A model generated the notes under the pieces. It was not told where the DNA came from, did no database searches, and worked only from the letters and a program-made list of their open reading frames with translations. From assembly GCA_039193455.1 (NCBI GenBank), contig JBCCWO010000016.1, forward strand, positions 1 through 64,000: 64,000 nucleotides of DNA, read 5' to 3'. This stretch comes from JBCBGF01 sp039193455 (lineage in GTDB: Bacteria; Pseudomonadota; Alphaproteobacteria; Rhodobacterales; Rhodobacteraceae). A program made the position numbers and the translations under genes. Shown here in pieces: positions 34,608-42,915 of this stretch. The first letter of the stretch is position 1. Each line of letters begins with the position of its first letter.

Positions 34608-35993
34608 TCAGGCCTGACCTCCAAGATAGTCACCCAGCCGTGCCGCCAGCGCGACAATCGTCATCGTGGGATTGGCATACCCACCGGTGGTGAACAGCGA
34701 TGAGCCAGCAACGAACAGGTTCGCATACCCATGCACCCGGCAATCGGCATCCGTGACGCTGGTCCGGGGATTGTCGCCCATGCGCGTTGTCCCAACGGTA
34801 TGGCCGCCCCCGGTCAGATCGTTAAAGATCACATCATTGTTGATCCGGATGCGCCCCAGGTTTTCGCGCGCTAGCGCATCGCCCATGCGACGCAGATATC
34901 CCAGGACACTGCGGTAATCGTCAGCGCCCACCACGCAGGTGGCGCGGATGCGCGGCAATCCCGACGGATCCGTTCCAAAAACCCGCTCAACCCGGTTCCC
35001 GGGATCGGCCACCATCTCGGTTCTGGCGCTTAGGCTATAGACATCGGCCTGCCCGCCCAAACGCTCGACCACAAACCGCTCAATCGCATCGTCGGCATTG
35101 GTGTCGTCGGGCGACAGCTGAAAACTGGCATCGATCCCGCCGTTCGCCTCAAACATCGCATCATCGGGCACAAGCGCCGGGGTAAAGCCGCCAAACCCCG
35201 CTGGAGGTTCGGGAAAGCCGTAGCCCGCGCGCACCACCATGTTGGCGCAATGATAAAGATGGGGATGCTCCATCAGGTAACGCCCCACCTGATCGAACTC
35301 ATTTCCCACCGCCGCCCCGGTCCCGTCATCCGAACCCAGCAGGATCTGCGCATTGCCCATGCCGCCCGCGGCCAAAACAATCGACTGATTCTCGGAAAGG
35401 GGCAGTTCGGTCGTGACATCCGGGGCCACATACACCGTGATCGCGGAAATTCCGCGCCGATCGGGGCGCGGGTGCACCCGGGCCAGCGTCGCATTCAGCA
35501 GCACATGCACCCGCTCATGCTCCCAAATCTCGGTGCCTGCCTCATCGCCATAGCGATTGGGCTCATGACGCGAGAAGGGCCGCATATCGAACCCCGGCAC
35601 CGACGGCGCCTCCCAGGTGTTGATCAACTCGGGCCGTCCCAGTTCGCGCGCCGCGATATCGTACCAGGGGTCCAGGTCTTCGCGCGTGATGGGCCAGGAT
35701 GCAAAATTGCGTGCACTGAGCGGCGCGACCCAGCCCGACCAAACCGCCGAGGTCCCACCCAGGGCGCGCACCCAATGCGTCGGCCAATAGCCCGAGTCGA
35801 AATGCCCCAGCCCATGCACAACGGAAAAACTGTCCTGGATCGTTGGCTCGATCTCGCGCACACCGCTTTCCAGGACAAGCACCGTCTTGCCCCGCGCCGC
35901 CAGGGTCTTGGCCGTCACCGCCCCAGCAGGACCGGAGCCAGCGATGATCACATCGTAGCGGGAGAGGTTTACCTCTTGAAACGAAACGAACAT
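34608..35993 (-). CDS. GMC-family oxidoreductase
   Basis: 461 residues. DVIIAGSGPAGAVTAKTLAARGKTVLVLESG is the FAD Rossmann motif. ALGGTSAVWSGWVAPL corresponds to the first GMC block, LAAGGMGNAQILL to the second, and GGGHTVGTTRMGDNPRTSV to the C-terminal catalytic-His block, followed by LFTTGGYANPTMTIVALAARLGDYL. It belongs to the group lacking the long cap of choline dehydrogenase. No signal peptide is seen. It is cotranscribed with a PAN-domain protein. The substrate, a sugar or other alcohol, is unknown. Confidence 0.87.
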   Translation of the reverse strand: MFVSFQEVNLSRYDVIIAGSGPAGAVTAKTLAARGKTVLVLESGVREIEPTIQDSFSVVHGLGHFDSGYWPTHWVRALGGTSAVWSGWVAPLSARNFASWPITREDLDPWYDIAARELGRPELINTWEAPSVPGFDMRPFSRHEPNRYGDEAGTEIWEHERVHVLLNATLARVHPRPDRRGISAITVYVAPDVTTELPLSENQSIVLAAGGMGNAQILLGSDDGTGAAVGNEFDQVGRYLMEHPHLYHCANMVVRAGYGFPEPPAGFGGFTPALVPDDAMFEANGGIDASFQLSPDDTNADDAIERFVVERLGGQADVYSLSARTEMVADPGNRVERVFGTDPSGLPRIRATCVVGADDYRSVLGYLRRMGDALARENLGRIRINNDVIFNDLTGGGHTVGTTRMGDNPRTSVTDADCRVHGYANLFVAGSSLFTTGGYANPTMTIVALAARLGDYLGGQA

Positions 35994-36225
35994 GCTCGAC
36001 CGTTGCCTGCCTCAGGTGTTTCGGTACGCGGCGGCGAACAACGCTCTGCGGCGTTTTTGCCCGTCCTGCCGGTGTCGTGGCCATAGTCGTATGCAGGATC
36101 TTTATGCATGTCCACTTACCAAAACGGCTGGGGTCAGAGCACGCCACCGCTGTGGCTTTTTGGTGGACACCCCCCGCCCCTCGGTTCCGGGGCCCATGCG
36201 AGCCGCACCAAGATCTGCACAAATA

Positions 36226-36255
36226 TTGACCTCGTTGCAAATGCAACGATATAAG
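36226..36255 (+). promoter_or_regulatory. hmgA promoter with palindromic operator
   Basis: TTGACC (36226-36231) and TATAAG (36250-36255), 18 bp apart, form a good sigma-70-type promoter. Its spacer holds the palindrome CGTTGCAAATGCAACG (36233-36248). A repressor bound here would block the promoter. MarR- or IclR-type control of homogentisate genes is known in other proteobacteria; the regulator is not in this window. Confidence 0.75.
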
Positions 36256-36286
36256 CGCCCGACATCACGTGCGACGGGAGGAGCCC

Positions 36287-37648
36287 ATGAATCGCCAGAC
36301 CACGCCCCGCGACATGGTGCAGGCCCCGTCGATCCCGGGCCCGCACGAAGGTTACATGCCGGGCTTTGGCAATGATTTTGAGACCGAGGCCCTGCCCGGC
36401 GCCCTGCCCCAGGGGATGAATTCGCCACAAAGGTGCAACTACGGGCTTTATGGCGAACAGCTCTCGGGCACCGCGTTCACGGCCCCCAGCCACCAGAACG
36501 AACGCACCTGGTGCTACCGCATCCGGCCCTCGGTCAAGCACACCCATCGCTTCACGCGGATCGACCTGCCCTACTGGGCGTCGGCCCCCAAAATAGACCC
36601 TGATGTTGCCTCTTTGGGCCAATACCGTTGGGATCCGGTGCCGCATACCGATCAGGCTCTGACCTGGCTCACCGGGATGCGCACGATGACCACGGCGGGC
36701 GATGTGAACACCCAGGTCGGCATGGCCAGCCACATCTACCTTGTGACCGCGTCGATGGAGGATGACTATTTCTACTCCGCCGATAGCGAACTTTTGGTGG
36801 TGCCCCAGGAAGGCCGCCTGCGTTTTGCGACCGAGCTTGGGATCATCGATCTCGAACCCCAGGACATCGCGATCCTGCCCCGTGGTCTGGTCTATCGGGT
36901 CGAATTGCTTGACGGGCCGGCCCGTGGATTTGTCTGCGAAAACTACGGGCAAAAGTTCGAACTGCCCGGGCGCGGGCCGATCGGAGCGAACTGCATGGCC
37001 AACCGGCGCGACTTCAAGACGCCCGTTGCCGCCTATGAGGATCGCGAAACCCCGTCCACCGTCACCGTCAAATGGTGCGGCCAGTTTCACCGGACCGAAA
37101 TTGGGCACAGCCCGCTCGACGTGGTGGCCTGGCACGGCAACTACGCGCCGGTGAAGTACGATCTGAAAACCTATTGCCCGGTGGGGGCGATCCTGTTCGA
37201 CCACCCGGACCCGTCGATCTTCACCGTGCTCACCGCCCCCTCGGGCGTGCCGGGCACCGCCAATATCGACTTTGTCCTGTTCCGCGAACGCTGGATGGTG
37301 GCCGAAGACACCTTCCGCCCGCCCTGGTATCACAAGAACATCATGTCCGAGCTGATGGGCAATATCTACGGCCAGTACGATGCCAAACCCCAGGGCTTCG
37401 TCCCCGGCGGGATGAGCCTGCACAACATGATGCTGCCGCACGGCCCGGATCGCGAGGCGTTCGAGGGCGCATCAAACGCCAGTCTTGCGGCCGAGAAGCT
37501 CGACAACACGATGTCGTTCATGTTCGAGACCCGGTTTCCGCAGCATTTGACCCGCTTTGCGGCCGATGAGGCGCCGCTGCAGGACGATTACATCGACTGC
37601 TGGACATCGCTTGAAAAGAAGTTCGACGGGACACCGGCGAAGAAGTAA
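36287..37648 (+). CDS. hmgA: Homogentisate 1,2-dioxygenase
   Basis: 453 residues. It opens the aromatic ring of homogentisate, the central intermediate of tyrosine and phenylalanine breakdown, to maleylacetoacetate. PGFGNDFETEALPGALPQGMNSPQ and YGEQLSGTAFTAPS are N-terminal signatures. The Fe ligands are in PPWYHKNIMSELMGNIYG (His, Glu) and GMSLHNMMLPHGPD (His). ATG 36287 has GGGAGGAG at ideal spacing, so the longer frame is rejected. It leads a cluster with an MBL protein, an FAD monooxygenase and a DUF2783 protein; maleylacetoacetate isomerase and fumarylacetoacetase are not in the window. Confidence 0.97.
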   Translation: MNRQTTPRDMVQAPSIPGPHEGYMPGFGNDFETEALPGALPQGMNSPQRCNYGLYGEQLSGTAFTAPSHQNERTWCYRIRPSVKHTHRFTRIDLPYWASAPKIDPDVASLGQYRWDPVPHTDQALTWLTGMRTMTTAGDVNTQVGMASHIYLVTASMEDDYFYSADSELLVVPQEGRLRFATELGIIDLEPQDIAILPRGLVYRVELLDGPARGFVCENYGQKFELPGRGPIGANCMANRRDFKTPVAAYEDRETPSTVTVKWCGQFHRTEIGHSPLDVVAWHGNYAPVKYDLKTYCPVGAILFDHPDPSIFTVLTAPSGVPGTANIDFVLFRERWMVAEDTFRPPWYHKNIMSELMGNIYGQYDAKPQGFVPGGMSLHNMMLPHGPDREAFEGASNASLAAEKLDNTMSFMFETRFPQHLTRFAADEAPLQDDYIDCWTSLEKKFDGTPAKK

Positions 37649-37657
37649 CCTCTGGAT

Positions 37658-37702
37658 GGGGGCGTTGCCCCCAAACCCCCAGAGTATTTGAACCAAGATA
37701 AA
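37658..37702 (+). repeat. GC hairpin plus AGAGTATTT tail, intergenic element after hmgA
   Basis: GGGGGC-GTT-GCCCCC (37658-37672) is followed by AAACCCCCAGAGTATTTG and a purine-rich end. From memory, this hairpin-plus-AGTATTT arrangement recurs between genes in Rhodobacteraceae genomes. It may act as terminator or mRNA stabiliser. Only one copy is seen here. Confidence 0.6.
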
Positions 37703-37710
37703 GGGGCGGT

Positions 37711-38661
37711 ATGGCCAAGGCATTCGCGAGCCAGGGGGATCTGGCCGAAAAAGAGACGAGTTTCACTGAGATCGGCGACGGGCTCTATGCCTTTACGGCC
37801 GAAGGGGATCCCAATTCGGGCGTGATCATCGGCGATGACAGCGTGATGGTGGTCGAGGCACAGGCCACGCCTCGGCTCGCGCGCAAGGTGATCGAGTGCA
37901 TTCGCAGCGTGACCGACAAGCCGATCACCCATCTGGCGCTGACCCACTACCACGCCGTGCGTGTGCTGGGCGCGTCGGCCTATGGCGCGCCGCAGATCCT
38001 GATGTCGGAACCTGCGCGCGCCATGGTGGTGGAACGCGGGCAGGAAGACTGGGATAGCGAGTTTGCGCGCTTTCCCCGCCTGTTCCAGGGGCATGAGGAA
38101 ATCCCCGGCCTGACCTGGCCCACAACGGCCTTTTCGGGACGGATGAGTGTCTATCTTGGCCAAAGACGGGTCGATCTGATGCAGATGGGCCGGGCGCATA
38201 CCGCCGGGGACATGGTGATCTACGTGCCGGACCAGAACGTGATGTTCACCGGCGATATCGTCGAATACCACTCGGCCTGCTATTGCGGCGACGGGCATTT
38301 TCACGATTGGCCGGGCACGTTGAACGCGATCCGGGCCTGGGATCTGGATGCCATCGCCCCGGGCCGCGGGGATGCGCTGGTGGGCCGCGATATGGTGAAC
38401 GCCGCGCTCGACAGCACCGGGGATTTCGTGACCGCAACCTATCGCTCTGTCGCCAAGGTCGCACTGAAAGGCGGGTCGCTGAAAGACGCCATGGCCGCCT
38501 GCCGCGACGCCTGCGATGCCCGCTTCGGCGACTACGCGATCTACGAACACTGCCTGCCCTTCAACGTCGCCCGCGCCTATGACGAGGCCCGCGATATCGA
38601 CACGCCGCGGATCTGGACCGCCCAGCGCGATGCCGAGATGTGGGAGGCGCTGCAAGGCTAA
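37711..38661 (+). CDS. Metallo-beta-lactamase-fold protein of the homogentisate cluster
   Basis: 316 residues. The MBL core is clear: ITHLALTHYHAVRVLG, then RAHTAGDMVIYVPDQNVMFTGDIVEY. The usual H-x-H-x-D-H metal motif reads H-Y-H-A-V-R, so the Asp and last His of one zinc site are replaced. The later His and Asp (HTAGD, GDI) are present. It may bind a single metal or act non-hydrolytically. It is 62 bp downstream of hmgA and 43 bp upstream of an FAD monooxygenase, so it is probably part of the aromatic degradation unit. The substrate is unknown. Confidence 0.83.
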   Translation: MAKAFASQGDLAEKETSFTEIGDGLYAFTAEGDPNSGVIIGDDSVMVVEAQATPRLARKVIECIRSVTDKPITHLALTHYHAVRVLGASAYGAPQILMSEPARAMVVERGQEDWDSEFARFPRLFQGHEEIPGLTWPTTAFSGRMSVYLGQRRVDLMQMGRAHTAGDMVIYVPDQNVMFTGDIVEYHSACYCGDGHFHDWPGTLNAIRAWDLDAIAPGRGDALVGRDMVNAALDSTGDFVTATYRSVAKVALKGGSLKDAMAACRDACDARFGDYAIYEHCLPFNVARAYDEARDIDTPRIWTAQRDAEMWEALQG

Positions 38662-38704
38662 GATCCCTTGTATTCGTGTCTGTTTTGGGAGGAACCGGAC
38701 GGCT

Positions 38705-40264
38705 ATGCCCTATGATTATCAGCCCTATCCCTACACCCCGCCCCCGGGGCTGAGCGCGCCCGAACCCCGCCACCGCGTGGTCATCGTGGGCGCCGGGCCC
38801 ATCGGGCTGGCCATGGCGCTTGAGCTGGCCAATCACGGGATCGCCTCGGTCATCGTCGATGACAATAACGTGGTCTCCGTCGGCAGCCGGGCGATCTGCT
38901 GGTCGAAGCGCTCGCTCGAAATCCTCGACCGTCTGGGGGTCGGCGAACGGGCCGTCGCGCGCGGGGTGACCTGGCAGGTCGGGCGCACCTTCCACCGCGA
39001 CACCGAAGTGTTCAACTTCGACCTGCTTCCCGAGGACGGCCACCAGATGCCCGCCTTCGTGAACCTTCAGCAGTACTATGTCGAAGAGTTCCTGGTCGAG
39101 GCCGCGCAGGCAAATGATCTGATCGACCTGCGCTTCAAGAACAAGGTCACCGGCTTTGACCCGATGGGCGATTGCGTGGTCGTCGACATCGAGACCCCCG
39201 ATGGCGGCTATGCGCTTGAGGCCGAGTACCTCTTGGCCTGCGACGGCGCCCGATCGCCGGTCCGCCAGATGATGGGGCTCGACTTCGAGGGCGAGCTGTT
39301 CGAAGAGCGTTTTCTCATCGCCGATATCGAGATGGAGGGGGACTTCCCGTCCGAGCGGCATTTCTGGTTCGAACCCACCTTTCACCCCGGCCAATCTGCC
39401 CTGCTGCACAAGCAGCCCGACAACATCTATCGCATCGACCTGCAACTGGGTTGGGACGCAGACCCAGAACACGAAAAACAGCCCGATGTCGTAATCCCCC
39501 GCATCGAAAAGGTCGTGGGGCACAGCGATTTCCGGCTCGACTGGGTCAGCGTCTACACCTTCCAATGCCGCCGGCTCGAGCGGTTCGTCCATGACCGGGT
39601 GATCTTTGTGGGCGACAGCGCGCATGTCGTCTCGCCCTTTGGCGCACGGGGCGGCAATGGCGGGTTGCAGGACGTCGACAACCTCGGCTGGAAGCTCGCG
39701 GCGGTACTGCGTGGCGAGGCCGGTGAACCGCTGCTTGCAACCTACGATGCCGAGCGTGTGCAAGGCGCCGATGAAAACATCCGCAACTCCACCCGCTCCA
39801 CCCGGTTCATGACACCCGCAGACGGGGTCGAACGGCTGTTTCGCGATCAGGTGCTTGCGCTGGCCGCCAAGACGCCCTTTGCCCGCAGCTGGGTCAATTC
39901 GGGCCGCCTGTCGCAGCCCTGCGTCTACCGCACCGCGGCCCCGGACAGCGCCGCCCTGCCCGCCGGGACACGCCCCGGCAGCGTGGCCACCGACGCGCCG
40001 CTGGGCAATGGCTGGCTCATGCCGCGCCTGGCCGGACAGGTCACGCTGCTGGCGCTCAACACCGCGGCGCCTGACCTAACTGGCGCCCAGACCCTGACGC
40101 CGGAACTCAGCGACCCCCTGCGGCGCCGGTACCTGGGCGACGCGGCTCAGGCGCTCTACCTGATCCGCCCAGATCAGGTGGTGGCCGCACGGTGGACCAC
40201 GGCGGAAACAGACACTATTCAGGCCGAAATCGATGCCATCTGGACAGGCGCACGATGCCGCTGA
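38705..40264 (+). CDS. FAD-dependent aromatic monooxygenase (MhpA/PheA-type)
   Basis: 519 residues. RVVIVGAGPIGLAMALELANHG (about residues 24-45) is the FAD Rossmann motif. LLACDGARSPVRQMMGL contains the DG signature. RVIFVGDSAHVVSPFGARGGNGGLQD is the GDSAH ribityl-binding motif of class A flavoprotein hydroxylases, with a C-terminal thioredoxin-like tail. ATG 38705 follows GGGAGGA. These enzymes hydroxylate phenolic rings; here the natural guess is a step that feeds or protects the homogentisate route, perhaps hydroxyphenylacetate or a side product. It overlaps the next gene by 10 bp. Confidence 0.88.
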   Translation: MPYDYQPYPYTPPPGLSAPEPRHRVVIVGAGPIGLAMALELANHGIASVIVDDNNVVSVGSRAICWSKRSLEILDRLGVGERAVARGVTWQVGRTFHRDTEVFNFDLLPEDGHQMPAFVNLQQYYVEEFLVEAAQANDLIDLRFKNKVTGFDPMGDCVVVDIETPDGGYALEAEYLLACDGARSPVRQMMGLDFEGELFEERFLIADIEMEGDFPSERHFWFEPTFHPGQSALLHKQPDNIYRIDLQLGWDADPEHEKQPDVVIPRIEKVVGHSDFRLDWVSVYTFQCRRLERFVHDRVIFVGDSAHVVSPFGARGGNGGLQDVDNLGWKLAAVLRGEAGEPLLATYDAERVQGADENIRNSTRSTRFMTPADGVERLFRDQVLALAAKTPFARSWVNSGRLSQPCVYRTAAPDSAALPAGTRPGSVATDAPLGNGWLMPRLAGQVTLLALNTAAPDLTGAQTLTPELSDPLRRRYLGDAAQALYLIRPDQVVAARWTTAETDTIQAEIDAIWTGARCR

Positions 40265-40443
40265 CCCAAACGCCCAACCTTGCCGATCACGACGCCTTTT
40301 ACGAAGACCTGCTGGCCGCGCATCAGGGCCGCAGCGCGGAAGAAAGCGCGGCGCTGAACGCCCAGCTTGTGCTGATCCTCGCCAACCATGTGGGCGATCC
40401 CGAGGTGTTGCGCGAAGCGCTGGCCCTGGCGGCCCGCCGCTAG
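40255..40443 (+). CDS. DUF2783-like small protein
   Basis: 62 residues, MPLTQTPNLADHDAFYEDLL... with LNAQLVLILANHVGDPEVLREAL. It resembles the DUF2783 family, small helical proteins of unknown function coupled to aromatic monooxygenase genes. The start overlaps the monooxygenase stop by 10 bp, indicating translational coupling. It could be an accessory subunit. It converges with a phosphatase gene, overlapping its end by 4 bp. Confidence 0.75.
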   Translation: MPLTQTPNLADHDAFYEDLLAAHQGRSAEESAALNAQLVLILANHVGDPEVLREALALAARR

Positions 40444-41177
40444 ACCGGCGTCAGCGGCACGCGGCCATGGTCGCTCAGCACCCAGGCACTTCGGCCCTCA
40501 AACACCGCCGCCGTCAGCGGGGCGCCATAGCCGGCGCCGGTGTCCAGATTCACTCGGTTGCCGTAATGCGTAGCCGTATCAATCGGCGTGTGGCCATGCA
40601 CGATCAGCCAGGGATGCACGCGGGTATCGTTGAGAAACTCGCCCCGGATCCACACCAGATCCTGCGGCGACTGCTCACTTAGCGGCAGCCCCGGCCGAAT
40701 GCCCGCATGCACAAACAAAAGCTCGCGCGTTTCATGCCATAACGGCAGGCGGCGGAGAAACCGGTGATGGTCTTCGGGCACCTTCTCCTGCGTCTCGCGC
40801 ATCACCTTGCCGCGCCCGGTCAAAAACCCCGTCCCGATGCCATAGGAAGCCAGCGTTTCGCGCCCGCCAATGCGCGCATCAAGCCAGGACAACCCACCGT
40901 TCGCCCCAGACGCATTGCCCTGGGCCGCATCAAGGTGATCCAGAAACATCTGGTCGTGATTGCCGCTGAGAACGATCCAGCGATTGCCCGCGTCAAGCCC
41001 GTCGAGCAAAAAGTCGATCACACCCGAACTGTCGGGTCCGCGATCCACCAGATCTCCCAGATGCACGACAGGCGCGGCCGGGTCCTCCACACGCGCCCGA
41101 TCTTCTGCGATCCGCGCATGGGCGGTGCGCAACATACCGAGCTGTCCGTGGATGTCACCAATTGCGTAAATGCGCAT
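40440..41177 (-). CDS. Serine/threonine phosphatase-type metallophosphoesterase
   Basis: 245 residues. The calcineurin-like motifs are in order: GDIHGQ (residues 7-12), HLGDLVDRGPDS, LSGNHDQMF, FVHAGIRPG and IVHGHTP. The pattern is that of bacterial PrpA/ApaH-like phosphatases using two metals. Possible substrates are phosphoproteins or dinucleoside tetraphosphates. It is not obviously linked to its neighbours; serA lies 45 bp upstream of it on the same strand in transcription order (ends at 41223), so read-through from the ser operon is possible. Confidence 0.9.
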   Translation of the reverse strand: MRIYAIGDIHGQLGMLRTAHARIAEDRARVEDPAAPVVHLGDLVDRGPDSSGVIDFLLDGLDAGNRWIVLSGNHDQMFLDHLDAAQGNASGANGGLSWLDARIGGRETLASYGIGTGFLTGRGKVMRETQEKVPEDHHRFLRRLPLWHETRELLFVHAGIRPGLPLSEQSPQDLVWIRGEFLNDTRVHPWLIVHGHTPIDTATHYGNRVNLDTGAGYGAPLTAAVFEGRSAWVLSDHGRVPLTPV

Positions 41178-41222
41178 GGCGCACGCTAACCTGCCGTGCT
41201 CACTGAGAAAACCCCAATCGGC

Positions 41223-42818
41223 CTAGGCCACGTCGAATTCCAGCGGACGGATCGACTGAAACAGGTTCGTCGCCGCCAGCTTGTCGATCACCGCCTGCGG
41301 GATCGGGTCATCGACGTAGAGCAGCGCGATTGCATCCTTGCCCCGGTCGGACCGGCCAAGGGTAAAGTTTGCGATGTTCACGCCGTTGTCGCCCATGGTG
41401 TTCCCAAGCGCCCCGATGATGCCCGGCACGTCTTCGTTGGTGGTGTACAGCATGTGCTGGCCGATTTCGGCATCGATCGTGATGCCCTTGATCTGGATGA
41501 ACCGTGGCTTGCCATCGCTGAATACGGTGCCCGCAATCGACCGCTCACGCTCGGCGGTGACAACAGTCAGTTTGATATAGGCATCGAACACACCGGTCTT
41601 GCCCTGCGTCGTCGTCGTGATATCGATCCCGCGATCCTTCGCGATCACCGGGGCCGACACCATGTTCACGTCCGGGTTGGTGGCCTTCATCACACCCGCG
41701 ACCGAGGCCGCGTTCAGTGCTTCGGTGTTCATCTCGGCCACCGCGCCATTGTACAGGATGTTGACGGCCTTGATCGGTTCATCCGTCATCTGGCCGACAA
41801 AAGCGCCCAGGTTCTTGGCAAGGCTCACCCACGGGCCCATCACCTTGGCCTCTTCCGCCGTGACAGAGGGCATATTCAGCGCGTTAGACACTGCTCCGGT
41901 CAGCAGATAGTCCGACATCTGCTCGGCCACCTGCAGGGCGACGTTCTCTTGCGCCTCGGTCGTCGCGGCGCCCAGATGCGGGGTCACCACCACATTGGGC
42001 AGGTTGAAAAGCGGGCTCTCGGTCGCGGGTTCAACGGCAAAGACGTCAAACGCCGCACCCGCCACATGCCCGGACTGAAGCGCCGCGGCCAAAGCCGCCT
42101 CATCGACCAGACCGCCACGGGCACAGTTCACAATCCGCACACCCGGCTTCAGCTTGGCAATCGCGTCCGCGGACAAGATGTTGCGGGTCTTGTCCGTCAG
42201 GGGCACGTGAAAGGTGATAAAGTCCGACCGGCCCAGCAGGTCGTCAAGCTCGACCTTCTGCACGCCCATCTTGTCGGCGCGCTCCTCGCTCAGGAACGGG
42301 TCATAGGCGATGACCTTCATCTTCAGCCCCTGCGCCCGTTCGCACACGATCGACCCGATATTGCCCGCGCCGATCACGCCCAGCGTCTTGGCGGTCAGCT
42401 CAACCCCCATGAACCGCGATTTCTCCCATTTGCCCGCATGGGTCGAGGCATTGGCCTCGGGGATCTGCCGCGCGACGGCAAGCATCATCGCAATCGCATG
42501 TTCGGCGGTGGTGATCGAGTTGCCAAAGGGCGTGTTCATGACGATCACCCCCTGTTTCGACGCCGTCGGGATATCGACATTGTCGACCCCGATCCCGGCC
42601 CGGCCGATCACCTTGAGGTTCGGGGCATGGGCCAGGACCTTGTCGCTGACCTTGGTGGCCGAACGGATCGCGAGACCGTCAAAGTCGCCGATCACGCTCA
42701 GCAGCTTTTCTTTGTCCTTCCCGATGGTCGGGTCGAAGGTCACGTCGATTCCGCGATCGCGAAAGATCTGGACGGCGGTTTCGGACAGCTTGTCAGAGAC
42801 GAGCACTTTGGGTGTCAT
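41223..42818 (-). CDS. serA: D-3-phosphoglycerate dehydrogenase
   Basis: 531 residues, the long form with catalytic, NAD-binding, intervening and C-terminal ACT domains. It oxidises 3-phosphoglycerate to 3-phosphohydroxypyruvate, the first step of serine synthesis. GVIGAGNIGSIVCERAQGLKM is the NAD motif, VNCARGGLVDEAAL carries the catalytic Arg and HLGAATTEAQENVA the catalytic His. The ACT domain starts near RFIQIKGITIDAE, giving likely feedback by serine. It follows serC by 97 bp in the same operon; that gap contains an 11-bp tandem repeat. Confidence 0.97.
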   Translation of the reverse strand: MTPKVLVSDKLSETAVQIFRDRGIDVTFDPTIGKDKEKLLSVIGDFDGLAIRSATKVSDKVLAHAPNLKVIGRAGIGVDNVDIPTASKQGVIVMNTPFGNSITTAEHAIAMMLAVARQIPEANASTHAGKWEKSRFMGVELTAKTLGVIGAGNIGSIVCERAQGLKMKVIAYDPFLSEERADKMGVQKVELDDLLGRSDFITFHVPLTDKTRNILSADAIAKLKPGVRIVNCARGGLVDEAALAAALQSGHVAGAAFDVFAVEPATESPLFNLPNVVVTPHLGAATTEAQENVALQVAEQMSDYLLTGAVSNALNMPSVTAEEAKVMGPWVSLAKNLGAFVGQMTDEPIKAVNILYNGAVAEMNTEALNAASVAGVMKATNPDVNMVSAPVIAKDRGIDITTTTQGKTGVFDAYIKLTVVTAERERSIAGTVFSDGKPRFIQIKGITIDAEIGQHMLYTTNEDVPGIIGALGNTMGDNGVNIANFTLGRSDRGKDAIALLYVDDPIPQAVIDKLAATNLFQSIRPLEFDVA

Positions 42819-42872
42819 TTGTTCATATCCTGTTAAGGTTCTGGGACCTGATAGGGAAATCTGCGCAGCGCG

Positions 42873-42905
42873 GTGTACGCGCTGTGTACGGGGTGTGTAC
42901 GGGTT
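42873..42905. repeat. Three tandem 11-bp units between serC and serA
   Basis: GTGTACGCGCT, GTGTACGGGGT and GTGTACGGGTT follow each other without gaps, with a partial fourth unit. They begin about 55 bp upstream of the serA start on the ser operon transcript. Confidence 0.8.
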
Positions 42906-42915
42906 GTGCGGGGCC

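Noticed and set aside
36134..37441. Minus-strand ORF opposite hmgA
   Set aside because: It is a shadow of hmgA. Its sequence is rich in His, Gly and Arg with no domain logic.
41196..42836. Long plus-strand ORF opposite serA
   Set aside because: It is antisense to an unambiguous serA and has no recognisable protein features.
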